DNA from: Branchiostoma floridae
Lineage: Eukaryota > Chordata > Leptocardii > Amphioxiformes > Branchiostomatidae
Length of the DNA: 64,000 bases
Reading direction: 5' to 3'
NCBI RefSeq assembly: GCF_000003815.2
Contig: NC_049979.1
Coordinates: 19,399,686 to 19,463,685, forward strand
The translations under genes and the position numbers were made by a program. The notes beneath the pieces were generated by a model, which was given only the letters and a program-made list of their open reading frames with translations, was not told the origin of the DNA and ran no database searches. Within the stretch, counting starts at the first letter, position 1. Each line of letters starts with the position of its first letter. Positions 45,927 to 56,474 of this stretch are shown here, piece after piece.

Positions 45927-48900
45927 CTGATGGCGGCTGGTCTGACTGGAGCGCATGGTCTGTCTGCAGCGTGACGTGTGGAGTCGGTACGCAGACTCGG
46001 GACCGAAGCTGCACCAATCCGGCACCAGGTAACGGCGGGGCGGTGTGTGATGGAGATACTGAGGAGACACAAGTGTGCGACTCGGAAGTTTCCTGTCCAG
46101 GTAACTCTAAGTTCTATTGTTGTATTAAATTTTGTATTTCTGAGGCCCCCTTTCCACTTGACGGCGCTCTCACCGCGCTCTCGCTGTGATGGAAAATTGG
46201 CCAGAGCGCGGTGAGAGCGCCGCGACGCCAGAAAAAGCTGCTCTAGTGGAATCTCTCGAGCTCCGGCGACCCCAGCGCGCTCTCACCGCAACGAAAACCT
46301 CAAATGTCAGCATCTTTTTATGAGCTAGCAAAGGTTCGAAAGATTACTCAACGAATTTCAGAGATAAAGAACGAATATTTTGACGCATAGTGTATTTTGG
46401 TATCTTTAAAGTCATCCTTTTACGTCTTACATAACATTCAAAGCATAAAATCCAGGCTGTGAACAAATCCAATGTTGGTCACTGTACAGTCACTCAGACT
46501 GAAATATACACGTTTGTCTTGCTGCTTTTTTCTTAAATTTGTCATGTAGCTTGTTCACCATAAATCTATTATCATGCCACGTCATAAGTGTAAATCATAC
46601 AACACTGAAACTTGAAAATAGGACTTCAATAATATAAATGAACAGATGAAGACGAAGAAAACCTAATGTCAGTATGTTGAAATTCAAAAAGAAGTTGAGA
46701 AATTATAAACCTTTGTTTCTTTAAACCTTGGTCATTACATCTCAGTTTGTTTTATTGTACATTTTGGACATTTCTCCAGGTTCTGTCTGTGTCAAATATA
46801 CTTCTTCACAAACCGCGGTTGAGAGCGCAGAGAGCGCGCAGTGAGAGCGCCGTCCTAGCTAAATTGGTATCATAAACCACTGTTGAGAGCTATTGCGCTC
46901 TCACCGCGCTTGCTGTGCGCTCTGTTGGCGCTCACGGCGCTCTCTCTGCGCTCATCGTTGGATCGCCGTCCACGGCGCTCTCACGGCGACTGTTTTGAGC
47001 AGGTTCAAAACAGTCGCGGAGGTCATGGCGACCATGGCGACCATAGCGCTCCCACCACGCTCTCTGTGCGCTCCCATGGCGATCCCACCGCGCTCTCACC
47101 GCGCTCTTCCAAATTTGAGGTCGCAGAGAGAGCGCCGTGAGAGCGCCGTCCCAGTGGAAAGGGGGTAGGTATGAGGAATCATCTTTGAGTTGTTAAAAGT
47201 ATCAATGGAAAAGGCAAAGACACACAATACGCACGATACACATCCCTTTGGGACCAAATAATCTTTCTACTGAATGTTTTTATTAGACTTCTCAAATTAA
47301 TCTGCATTGAAAAATTGTGAGATCTTGAAGTAAACATACTGAGTCTATTAAAGACATTCATGACATTTCATATGCATGTTGCTCTATTTAACCTAAATTC
47401 TTGACGACACAGATCAAAATTCTTCCCTATAGTAGTCCTCTTGAAAAGGTGTAACTTTGTTTTGTTCCAGACTAAGTTTACACTGTTTCCCATGTAGTTG
47501 ACGGCGGCTGGTCTGAGTGGAGCGCATGGTCTGGCTGTAGCGTGACGTGTGGAGTCGGTACGCAGACTCGGGACCGAAGCTGCACCAATCCGGCACCAGC
47601 TAACGGCGGGGCGGTGTGTGAAGGAGATACTGAGGAGACACAAGTGTGCGACTCGGGAGTTTCCTGTCCAGGTAACTCTATGCTCTATCGTTGTAATAAT
47701 ATTTCTAAGATGTCATCTTTAACTCATCTTGATTTTCAATGGAAAACTATTGATATTTAACACAAATAAGAATTCTCCCCCATAGTAGTCCTCTTGAAAA
47801 GCTGTAGTTTAGTTTGTTCCAGACTACCTTGACTCCGTTTCCCATGTAGTTGACGGCGGCTGGTCTGAGTGGAGCCCATTGTCTGTCTGCAGCGTGACGT
47901 GTGGAGTCGGTACGCAGACTCGGGACCGAAGCTGCACCAATCCGGCACCAGCTAACGGCGGGGCGGTGTGTGAAGGAGATACTGAGGAGACACAAGTGTG
48001 CGACTCGGGAGTTTCCTGTCCAGGTAACTCTATGCTCTATCGTTGTAATTAACTCCCCAATTCGGGCGTGGAGCTCGGGGAATTTCAAACTGCCCTTCTT
48101 CTATCTCTGTCAAGAATGATTCAGCGTTCGAATCTCTGAACACTGCTTGTTGTTTGAAGGGCGCTGATTGGTTGTTCGAAAAGAACTTCGGTTTGATGCT
48201 TGGCCCCTGTAACGTTGGGCCAAATCAAAATATATCGGCCGTCACGTCCGGCCTAAATTTTTATTTTTGTTTCACAAAAATGAATTTATGCCTACCATCT
48301 CGGCCGTTATAGTTATTCAGAAAGAACCCATAATCACTCCACACTAAATGTTTCTTGGTGGGAATACCAGCAACTTTTATTGACTGGCATAAAGCATAAC
48401 AAATACGAGAAAAACTTTACAAACCAAAATGGAAATCATTTTGCACAAATTGTCATGCCTGACATATACGATCATTACACTTATTGTGTATCTGAAAATG
48501 TTTTACAAACGTTGTAATATTATAACCAACAATCAATCACGATTTTTCCACCCGCCAATGGAGCGATAGCGACGAAACCCCCCCCCCCAAAGCGAGCCGC
48601 TAGGCGATTTAGAAAGTCCAGTAAGGTAGGCATGAACAAAATGATGATCCCTGGAAACGTGACTATCAGATTCTGATACCCCTTTCCACGATACTGTGCT
48701 GTTTCTCTCATAATGAACAAATAAATGCCATACAATAAGCACTCATAAACACCGGATAGTGAAATACCCCTCCTGATTTACCTTGTTTCATTTATGCACA
48801 ATGTCAAAATTTTGAAATCCACTCTGTGGTACTTCTGTCGTCACTGTTAAACAGTAGTCTTAGGTTACGATACAACGATTCAAAATAACCATCTATGACA

Positions 48901-51900
48901 TTGCTTGAATGCTTGAAAGTCCTGAATTCCATTTTTCTCGGCAGGATTTATAACGTTATAGATTCTATGCAAAGTTTTGGAATCGTGTCGATACATAAGA
49001 TAACGTTAGTAACGGCACGGAACTTTAATCGGATACTTTTCAAAACCCATCTGTCAGTCAAAAACTAGCTCCGGTATGCAAAATATTTTCAGTGCTTTAC
49101 AAAATCGGTAAGATATACGACTTAAAACCTTGTTAAGTTTGAGCCCAGAAAGATTGCACATTGCAACGACAAGTTAATCAATCTTCCGGTATGTTTTCAA
49201 GCCAATAAATAATTCGTGGGAGAGGAGCAGCGTTTGGAGTTTCAAGAAATTATACTTTAACGTTACATCCTCACAACTTTTATCATCACAGAGAATATAA
49301 AACAAATTAATAAAATGTCCGTCTAAGGCAACCGATATGCCCTGAAGTGTCCTTCTTTCAAGTACATCTCCAGTCTTTGTCAATCTAAATTGGGCGGAAA
49401 TCAGAACACGTGCCATTTTGGATCATGCCTCAGCACGCCATTTCACCCCTATTATTGAAAATGCTCACATCCAAAAGCTAGCAGTATGGACCTCACGGCC
49501 ATACCAACAGCCCCCACGTGGGGAACGTTACAGTAGAGAGTTTGTAATGTGTTATTCGAACCCTATTTGATATTAAACGCCTGTATGAAGTTCCCTCATC
49601 CTGACTAGAAACGTTCAGATAAACACCAAATCGCAGTTATACTACCATTGACTTAACAGTTTTCAGTCAAGTAAATCTGTAAAAAGTTTCGTGAAGACTC
49701 CATGGCCTTTTCGTCACCCACGCTGACAACATGTTCTTTGTAACACAAACAATCGTCTGCTGTTTGCTTCCCGTCTTGCTACTAGTGGACCTAGTAGACT
49801 AGTGACTGAGATAAACTGTGAATGAACACAGGCTACATACCCCAATACTTATATGGATAAAAAAGAAAGACCCGGGGCATCAGTGTACATGTGCCCGGAA
49901 AGTTTCCAAACTCATATTGTGGAATCGAACGTTACCAATGTCAAGATACGAATATCTCACTTACCGCAACAGTGTACGTTAACGTTCAAATCCAGCGCTG
50001 TAAATTCCCCCAAAGAGACGATTCACAAAACAACAAAAGATAAGATTAACTCACAAACACAAAAACATGCGATTAACTCCCCAATTCGGGCGTGGAGCTC
50101 GGGGAATTTCAAACCAGCCGCCACGCCATGCCGAGAGTTCTATGCAGTTTCCTTTTCCTTCCGCGAGAGAAAGTAGTCCGTTCCATGACTCCGGGTGTCA
50201 ACACCCCTCACAAGAAAGCTTGTCGCTGGAGTATACAGCTGCGTTTCGTCTTAATTTCTTGTCATTCACAATATTTTAGCCTCCTTTTTAGCTCATATAG
50301 ATTTTGGAACCGATTCTGTACCGTTTTCCTGTCACAAATACGACCCCAAATTAGGTGACTTTCGCATAAATTTCCCTGTTGTTTTGAACCTGTTGTAGAT
50401 GTCAAACCAACAGGAAATCTCCTGCCTATGAAAGAGCAAACCTTCTAGTTTCTGAAAGTATAAGATTTATTACAGATTATTTGGACGTAATGCATTTGCC
50501 CCGATATTCAGTGAAGTCATGTCATAATTTTGATTCCAGATTAGAACGCACCGGGTTTGACGATTTAGCAATTATTGAACCGGGACAGATCCTCTCTCCG
50601 TAAATCTTGAAGTTTATGACCGGAATTTTGTTTACGGTGGTCCCTAGTTTATGAAATCCGAGTTTCAGGTCAATATACCAACCCGAAGTGATCTAAATCT
50701 AACTTCAAAATTTCTGACTGACTGCCGTAGCGAACAGCGCGCCGTTTTGAGACAGTTGTACGTTCCATGAACCCCGGGCGTCGGGACTACCTACCAAAAA
50801 GCTTGTCGCTCGAGTTTACAACTATGTACAATCAATATTTCATCACGTTTACAATTTTCAAGGTTTCCATTTTACTCCTACGTACTTTTTAAACCGACTT
50901 TTACCTCCACCCGTTTGATGATATGATCTGAAATCAGTTGATTTTAGCGCAAGTTCCCCGCTACGTTTTACCTTACAGAGGATTTCAGAACGAAAGGAAA
51001 TCTAGTGCGTAAAATGCACCGAAGTCTCTTCTTTCAGGTGGTATAAGGCATATTATCAATTTCGAGGGCGAAAAAGGCTTAAATTTGAACCGCGCGAGGC
51101 CACCTCATTAGAGGCGTCCGAAAAGGAACGCTTCAGCGCTGGCATCAGCGCCCGTTCCACAGAGCGCACGCCGGACCCGCACCATTGTATTTACGTACTA
51201 GTTACCGTAAAACTAAGACTCCATTTGCTAATTCACTCCGTCTTCACGTGTAGTTTTTCTTTAGGCATCCTTTGAAAACACTGGAGAGATATATTGGTGC
51301 CGATACTTGTGTTAAAAGTCGATTGCACTCGAATCAACCAAACGAACGACTTGCAACATTTGGATTTAAAACAGTCGAAAAGGTGACCTCAGTAAACATG
51401 GAATTACAAATATTCCCAGATTTCAAACCAACAAGATTTTCACAAGAGGTATAGTAGAAGATTCAACAATTCTGGCGCACTAGTCATTGACAAAAGAATC
51501 GAAGGCGTAATGCATTTGCCCCGATATTCAAATTCGTCGAAAATTTAGCTCATAATGGCACCACCATTTTGCCAATTTCACTGTGTAACAAATATGATCA
51601 GAAAACGAGACATGATAGTTATAAAATCCCACTAAAATGGATCATATCGAGATTACCTGATATTCCTCTATGACACATATAACGCAATCTTGGTAGAAAG
51701 GCCGGCAATCAGGTCTAAAGCAGCTGTAAAACACGGATGAAATTCCATCCACCTGACGCGCGAGAAGCGTTTCCTTAGCAACGTGTTGCTAAGGACCGCG
51801 GAGCGATTCGAACTGCATAGAAAACCTGTTCGAAAACTGTTCGATTTAGGTCATGGCGTGCCGGCTGAAACTGCCCTTCTTCTATCTCTGTCAAGAATGA

Positions 51901-53067
51901 TTCAGCGTTCGAATCTCTGAACACTGCTTGTTTGAAGGGCGCTTATTGGTTGTTCGAAAAGAACTTCGGTTTGATGCTTGGCCCCTGTAACGTTGGGCCA
52001 AATCAAAATATATCGGCCGTCACGTCCGGCCTAAATTTCTATTTCTAAGATGTCATCTTTAACTCATCTTGATTTTCAATGGAAAACTATCGATATTTAA
52101 CACAAATAAGAATTCTTCCCAATAGTAGTCGTCTTGAAAAGCTGTATTTTAGTTTGTTCCAGACTCCCTTGACTCCGTTTCCCATGTAGTTGACGGCGGC
52201 TGGTCTGAGTGGAGCCCATTGTCTGGCTGCAGCGTGACGTGTGGAGTCGGTACGCAGACTCGGGACCGAAGCTGCACCAATCCGGCACCAGCTAACGGCG
52301 GGGCGGTGTGTGAAGGAGATACTGAGGAGACACAAGTGTGCGACTCGGGAGTTTCCTGTCCAGGTAACTCTATGCTCTATCGTTGTAATAATATTTCTAA
52401 GATGTCATCTTTAACTCATCTTGATTTTCAATGGAAAACTATCGATATTTAACACAAATAAGAATTCTCCCCCATAGTAGTCCTCTTGAAAAGCTGTATT
52501 TTAGTTTGTTCCAGACTACCTTGACTCCGTTTCCCATGTAGTTGACGGCGGCTGGTCTGAGTGGAGCCCATTGTCTGTCTGCAGCGTGACGTGTGGAGTC
52601 GGTACGCAGACTCGGGACCGAAGCTGCACCAATCCGGCACCAGCTAACGGCGGGGCGGTGTGTGAAGGAGATACTGAGGAGACACAAGTGTGCGACTCGG
52701 GAGTTTCCTGTCCAGGTAACTCTATGCTCTATCGTTGTAATAATTTTTCTAAGATGTCATCTTTAACTCATCTAGATTTTCAATGGAAAACTATCGATAT
52801 TTAACACAAATAAGTATTATCCCCCATAGTAGTCGTCTTGAAAAGCTGTATTTTAGTTTGTTCCAGACTACCTTGACTCTGTTTCCCATGTAGTTGACGG
52901 CGGCTGGTCTGAGTGGAGCCCATTGTCTGTCTGCAACGTGACGTGTGGAGTCGGTACGCAGACTCGGGACCGAAGCTGCACCAATCCGGCACCACAGCAC
53001 GGCGGGGCGGAGTGTGAAGGAGAAGCTGTGGCGAAAAAAGAGTGCGACACGGGAGTTTCCTGTCCAG
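45927..53067 (+). CDS. Adhesion GPCR gene, middle part: six TSP1-repeat exons
   Basis: Six exons, each exactly 174 nt and phase 1-1: 45927-46100, 47498-47671, 47850-48023, 52190-52363, 52542-52715 and 52894-53067. Each encodes one thrombospondin type 1 repeat with [24 protein letters not shown] and a terminal SCPG. CSVTCG is the O-fucosylation-type site of TSP1 repeats. Repeats 1 and 2 have the full W-x-x-W-x-x-W; repeats 3-6 have WSEWSPLS, losing the third Trp. Repeat 6 is diverged ([26 protein letters not shown]). Repeats 3 and 5 encode the same protein. All exons are skippable without changing frame, so isoforms with fewer repeats are possible. TSP1 repeats are typical of ADGRB/BAI-type adhesion GPCR ectodomains and secreted matrix proteins. 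Confidence 0.9.
46146..47165. mobile_element. TIR element with GCGCTCTC-rich ends in TSP1 intron 1
   Basis: The left end CCCCCTTTCCACTTGACGGC and the right end, read in reverse (CCCCCTTTCCACTGGGACGG), are inverted repeats that continue through CGCTCTCAC. Sub-terminal regions (46150-46290, 46810-47160) are dense in GCGCTCTCACCGCG-like units in both orientations. The whole is 1,020 bp, with no open frame of note. It explains why the distance between TSP1 exons 1 and 2 exceeds the 352-bp unit. Confidence 0.7.
48050..52038. mobile_element. Composite insertion with terminal direct repeats and a nested element
   Basis: It interrupts the 352-bp TSP1 tandem unit: exon 3 to exon 4 is 4,340 bp instead of 352, an excess of 3,988 bp. 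A direct repeat of about 215 bp (AACTCCCCAATTCGGGCGTG to CGTCACGTCCGGCCTAAA) occurs at 48050-48260 and again at 50074-50113 plus 51868-52035. The second copy is split by the inverted-repeat element at 50114-51867. The layout resembles a short LTR-type or other direct-repeat element with about 1.8 kb interior; no reverse transcriptase, integrase or other long frame was seen. Confidence 0.6.
50114..51867. mobile_element. Nested inverted-repeat element, 1,754 bp
   Basis: It starts CCAGCCGCCACGCCATG and ends CATGGCGTGCCGGCTG, imperfect inverted repeats. It splits the direct repeat at ...TTTCAAA and resumes at AAACTGCCC, which implies a 3-bp AAA duplication. No coding capacity is evident. Confidence 0.6.
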
Positions 53068-53329
53068 GTAACTCTAAGTTCTATTGTTAATCCGAGAAGA
53101 AGTGTCACCTCCTTACGAAGTATTGTAGTGCATTTTCCCGAATGTGCAGAGGGTTTTCCCTGTAGTCTTTTATTAAGCTACTTTCACACAACAATATATC
53201 ATTGGGCTTACCCTATAGCATTGCGTGTGAGTAAAAAAAGTCTCCCTACATCGGCTTTTTACCAGGTCATAAAATAGCTATACTATACCTTACACGCCCA
53301 CAGTATTTCCTATTGGGGAAAACATACAC

Positions 53330-54830
53330 ATTTGCATAATTTGTGCATGGTGATGCTCACCTTCAACTAACACAAGTATAAAGTTCCCATCATTCATCAT
53401 TGAGCGGTTTTGCCATTTTGTATCAATTATGCAAATCAGTTCCTCATTTGCATATCCTCATTTGTTATCCGTTTATGTTTCATCCGTCAAAATTTGCATG
53501 TTTTAAATCTATTGAAGTCCAGCTATGGAAAACAATGGAATTAAATGATTTCCTCATTTCTTATGCAAATTAAGTCCTGATTTGCATCCACTAAGCTACC
53601 TGCATGCCTGAAATGATGTCTTTCCTTTCTTTACTTATCATAAGCATGGTTTGACAAAAATACCCGTGGAGTTCCAAAGGTTAATGTTAGGGGGCTCAAA
53701 CCTGTCCTACCATATGTCAAGACCATATCATGTCATGTCCGGCACAAGAGATACATTAAAAAATCTGTCATGCATGATAGAATGCCTCCTATTTGACATA
53801 ATTACCTCCATGAAATGTCATGGAGGTTATATTGTTTGTCTGTGTGTCTGTGTGTAAACAAGATAACTCAAGAACGGCTGGGTGAATTGGTTTCATACTT
53901 GGTGTGTTGGTGTGATGAAAGCTGGAAATTGTTAGATTTTGGGCCTCCTAGCGGCTTCCCTTGGTACTGCAGCGCAACTTCTGGGTTTGCTATTTCGTGT
54001 TCTGAACAAGCTATGGTCACGATTTTGGGGTGTTAGATAGCTCTCGAATTAGTGACATAAGTTTGGGCCCCCTAGCGACTAGTTTTGGGATAGCAGGGGC
54101 ATTTTTGTCAAATCTTCTGAAGTGGATAACTCAAGAAGGGAACAACAGATTTTCATGATTTTTGGTATTTAGATACCTTAGACAATGTTGTAGAAAATGA
54201 CATACTAATTATGCAAAATATAAGTACATTTGCATAATTAGTGAGGATATTTTATCATAGCAGTTTTCTATGTATCTCTTGTCCTAGACGTGATATGGTC
54301 TTGACATTTGGCTGGTAGATAGCTTGCAGTGTCATGACAAAGTGGGTCAGCCCCCTGACATTTAATTTCGGAACTGCAGGGGCGTTTTTGTCAAGACATT
54401 TCAAAGAGGATAACTGCAGAAAGGATTGACGGATTGGCATCATTTTTGGCATGCAGGCAGCTTGGGCAAAGATGTTCATAATGATATGCGTGTTATGCAA
54501 ATGAGGACTTAGTTTGAATAATTAATGAGGAAATTGTATAATTCCATTGTTTGCAATAACTGGACTTCAATAAATGTAACACTTGGTAATTATGATAGGT
54601 GGAATATAAGCAGAAACCAAATATGGTAATGAGCAACTTATTTGCATAATTTATGTAAAAATTGCAAAACCGCTTTATGATTAATGATGGGAATTTAATA
54701 ATTGTGACATATGTACGTTAGTCAATGATGAACAACACCATGAATAGATTATGTTAATGTGTTAGTCAATTGCATGAACTTTACAAAAGCTCTAAATATT
54801 TTATGGAGGTATGAGGCCGCCGAACTCTTG
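53330..54830. repeat. Large imperfect inverted repeat (foldback structure)
   Basis: Sequence at 53330-53600 (TTTGCATAATTTGTGCATGG, GAGCGGTTTTGCCATTTTG, ATTGAAGTCCAG.TATGGAAAACAATGG) returns in reverse complement at 54480-54740 (CCATTGTTTGCAATAACTGGACTTCAAT, TGCAAAACCGCT, ATTTGCATAATTTATG). Segments at 53690-53830 and 54240-54360 are also mirror-related (GTCAAGACCATATCA). Not translated; intronic under the single-gene model. Confidence 0.6.
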
Positions 54831-54856
54831 TTTGTATTTCATTTTTCTACATTTTT

Positions 54857-55400
54857 ACCTTCGCCGAGAAGGTTATATTTCGGTTAAGGCCTCATGTTGT
54901 GTCCTTATATGTAGGTCAACAGCATATAACTCGAGAAGCTATGTATGGATTTTAATGATATTTGGTATTTGAGTAGCGGTTGCGGAAAGGAAGGTCGTGT
55001 TCCAAAATGGTTGGCGTAGCCTTTTTCCGTCAGGACGGTTTTGGGCCGAACGTGTGCGTCCGCTTTCTCGTAAACAGTATAACTCGAGGACCCTTGAATG
55101 GATCCTGATAATATTTGGCAGGTGGGTAGGGGCCAGGAAAACGAAAGTCAAGTTCGATAATGGGCCCCCTAGCGGCTCCGTAAGGTACTGCAGCAAAAAT
55201 TGTAATTTTGACATCTCGTGTTCTAGACATGCTGTCGTCATGATTTTTAAGTGGTAGATAGCCCTTGGAGCAGAGAGTAAGTGCTGTGAGTTTGGACCCC
55301 CTAGCGGCATTTTTAGAACTGCAGGCACCAATTTCCTTTCAAACTTTGGACGAGAATAACTCGAGAACGTGTTGACGGATCATCATGATTTTTGGTATGT
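54857..55400 (+). repeat. Dispersed repeat, copy B
   Basis: It starts ACCTTCGCCGAGAAGGTTAT and shares ordered blocks with 43866-44190 (TCGATAATGGGCCCCCTAGC, CTCGAGAACGTGTTGACGGA). Same orientation as copy A. Confidence 0.65.
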
Positions 55401-55671
55401 TTTTCTAAGCTACAGACGTTAGAAATCATGAAAATCTATAATTCTTCCTTGATGTATCCTCTTCGGAATTTTTTTTTTACGAAAATGCCCTACACTTCCA
55501 AAAGTGGAGACTAGCGGGCCCTGACGTATGTCACTTATTTCCGAGCACAAGGGCTATCCGATAGTAGCATCCAAAAATCGTAACCAGAGCTTGTTCACGA
55601 GGTACCAAAACCAGAAGTTTCCCTGCAAGGGAATTCGCTAGATAAGCCCCAATGCTACAGATTTCTAGTTT

Positions 55672-55993
55672 NNNNNNNNNNNNNNNNNNNNNNNNNNNNN
55701 NNNNNNNNNNNNNNNNNNNNNNNNNNNNNNNNNNNNNNNNNNNNNNNNNNNNNNNNNNNNNNNNNNNNNNNNNNNNNNNNNNNNNNNNNNNNNNNNNNNN
55801 NNNNNNNNNNNNNNNNNNNNNNNNNNNNNNNNNNNNNNNNNNNNNNNNNNNNNNNNNNNNNNNNNNNNNNNNNNNNNNNNNNNNNNNNNNNNNNNNNNNN
55901 NNNNNNNNNNNNNNNNNNNNNNNNNNNNNNNNNNNNNNNNNNNNNNNNNNNNNNNNNNNNNNNNNNNNNNNNNNNNNNNNNNNNNNNNNNNNN
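55672..55993. other. Assembly gap (322 N)
   Basis: Run of N between TSP1 exon 6 and the next recognised exon. Exons may be hidden here. Confidence 0.99.
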
Positions 55994-56474
55994 ATTTAAG
56001 TACATGCATAGTAACAGATGTCATAAACCACCATATATGGCAGAGCCATGAAGAGATCCATATTCATCCGTAAATTCTCTTTCACTTTATTTTTACTGCA
56101 TGAAGAGGTACACTCGGCCAGTTTGCTTGAATGTTATGCAACATCTTGAATATAATGTCCTTGGTTAATCTTGATAAAAAGGGAATCTTCGAGGTAGTAG
56201 TTATGTTAAAAAAACATGTACATGTAGAAGAGGGGTGTGGCTTGTTTATTGAAATGGGGTTGTCCTACCAAGGCGGGGTTTCCTTACATCCTCATGACCT
56301 TCGTCTTGCGAGTCAGAGGGCTCCTCTTGTCACGCCAATCGTCTATTACTTACTGTTAATCAGATACTAAGAACACGAACATTTTATTTATCTGCATGGA
56401 AGGTGATGTTTGATAGGTGAAACACATTTTAGTACTTCATACATCTCAAAATGAACACGTATTGTTATATTTAG

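Noticed and set aside
48050-52038. Calling the composite insert a retrovirus-like LTR element
   Set aside because: The direct repeats lack TG..CA ends, and no polymerase, protease or integrase frame is visible.
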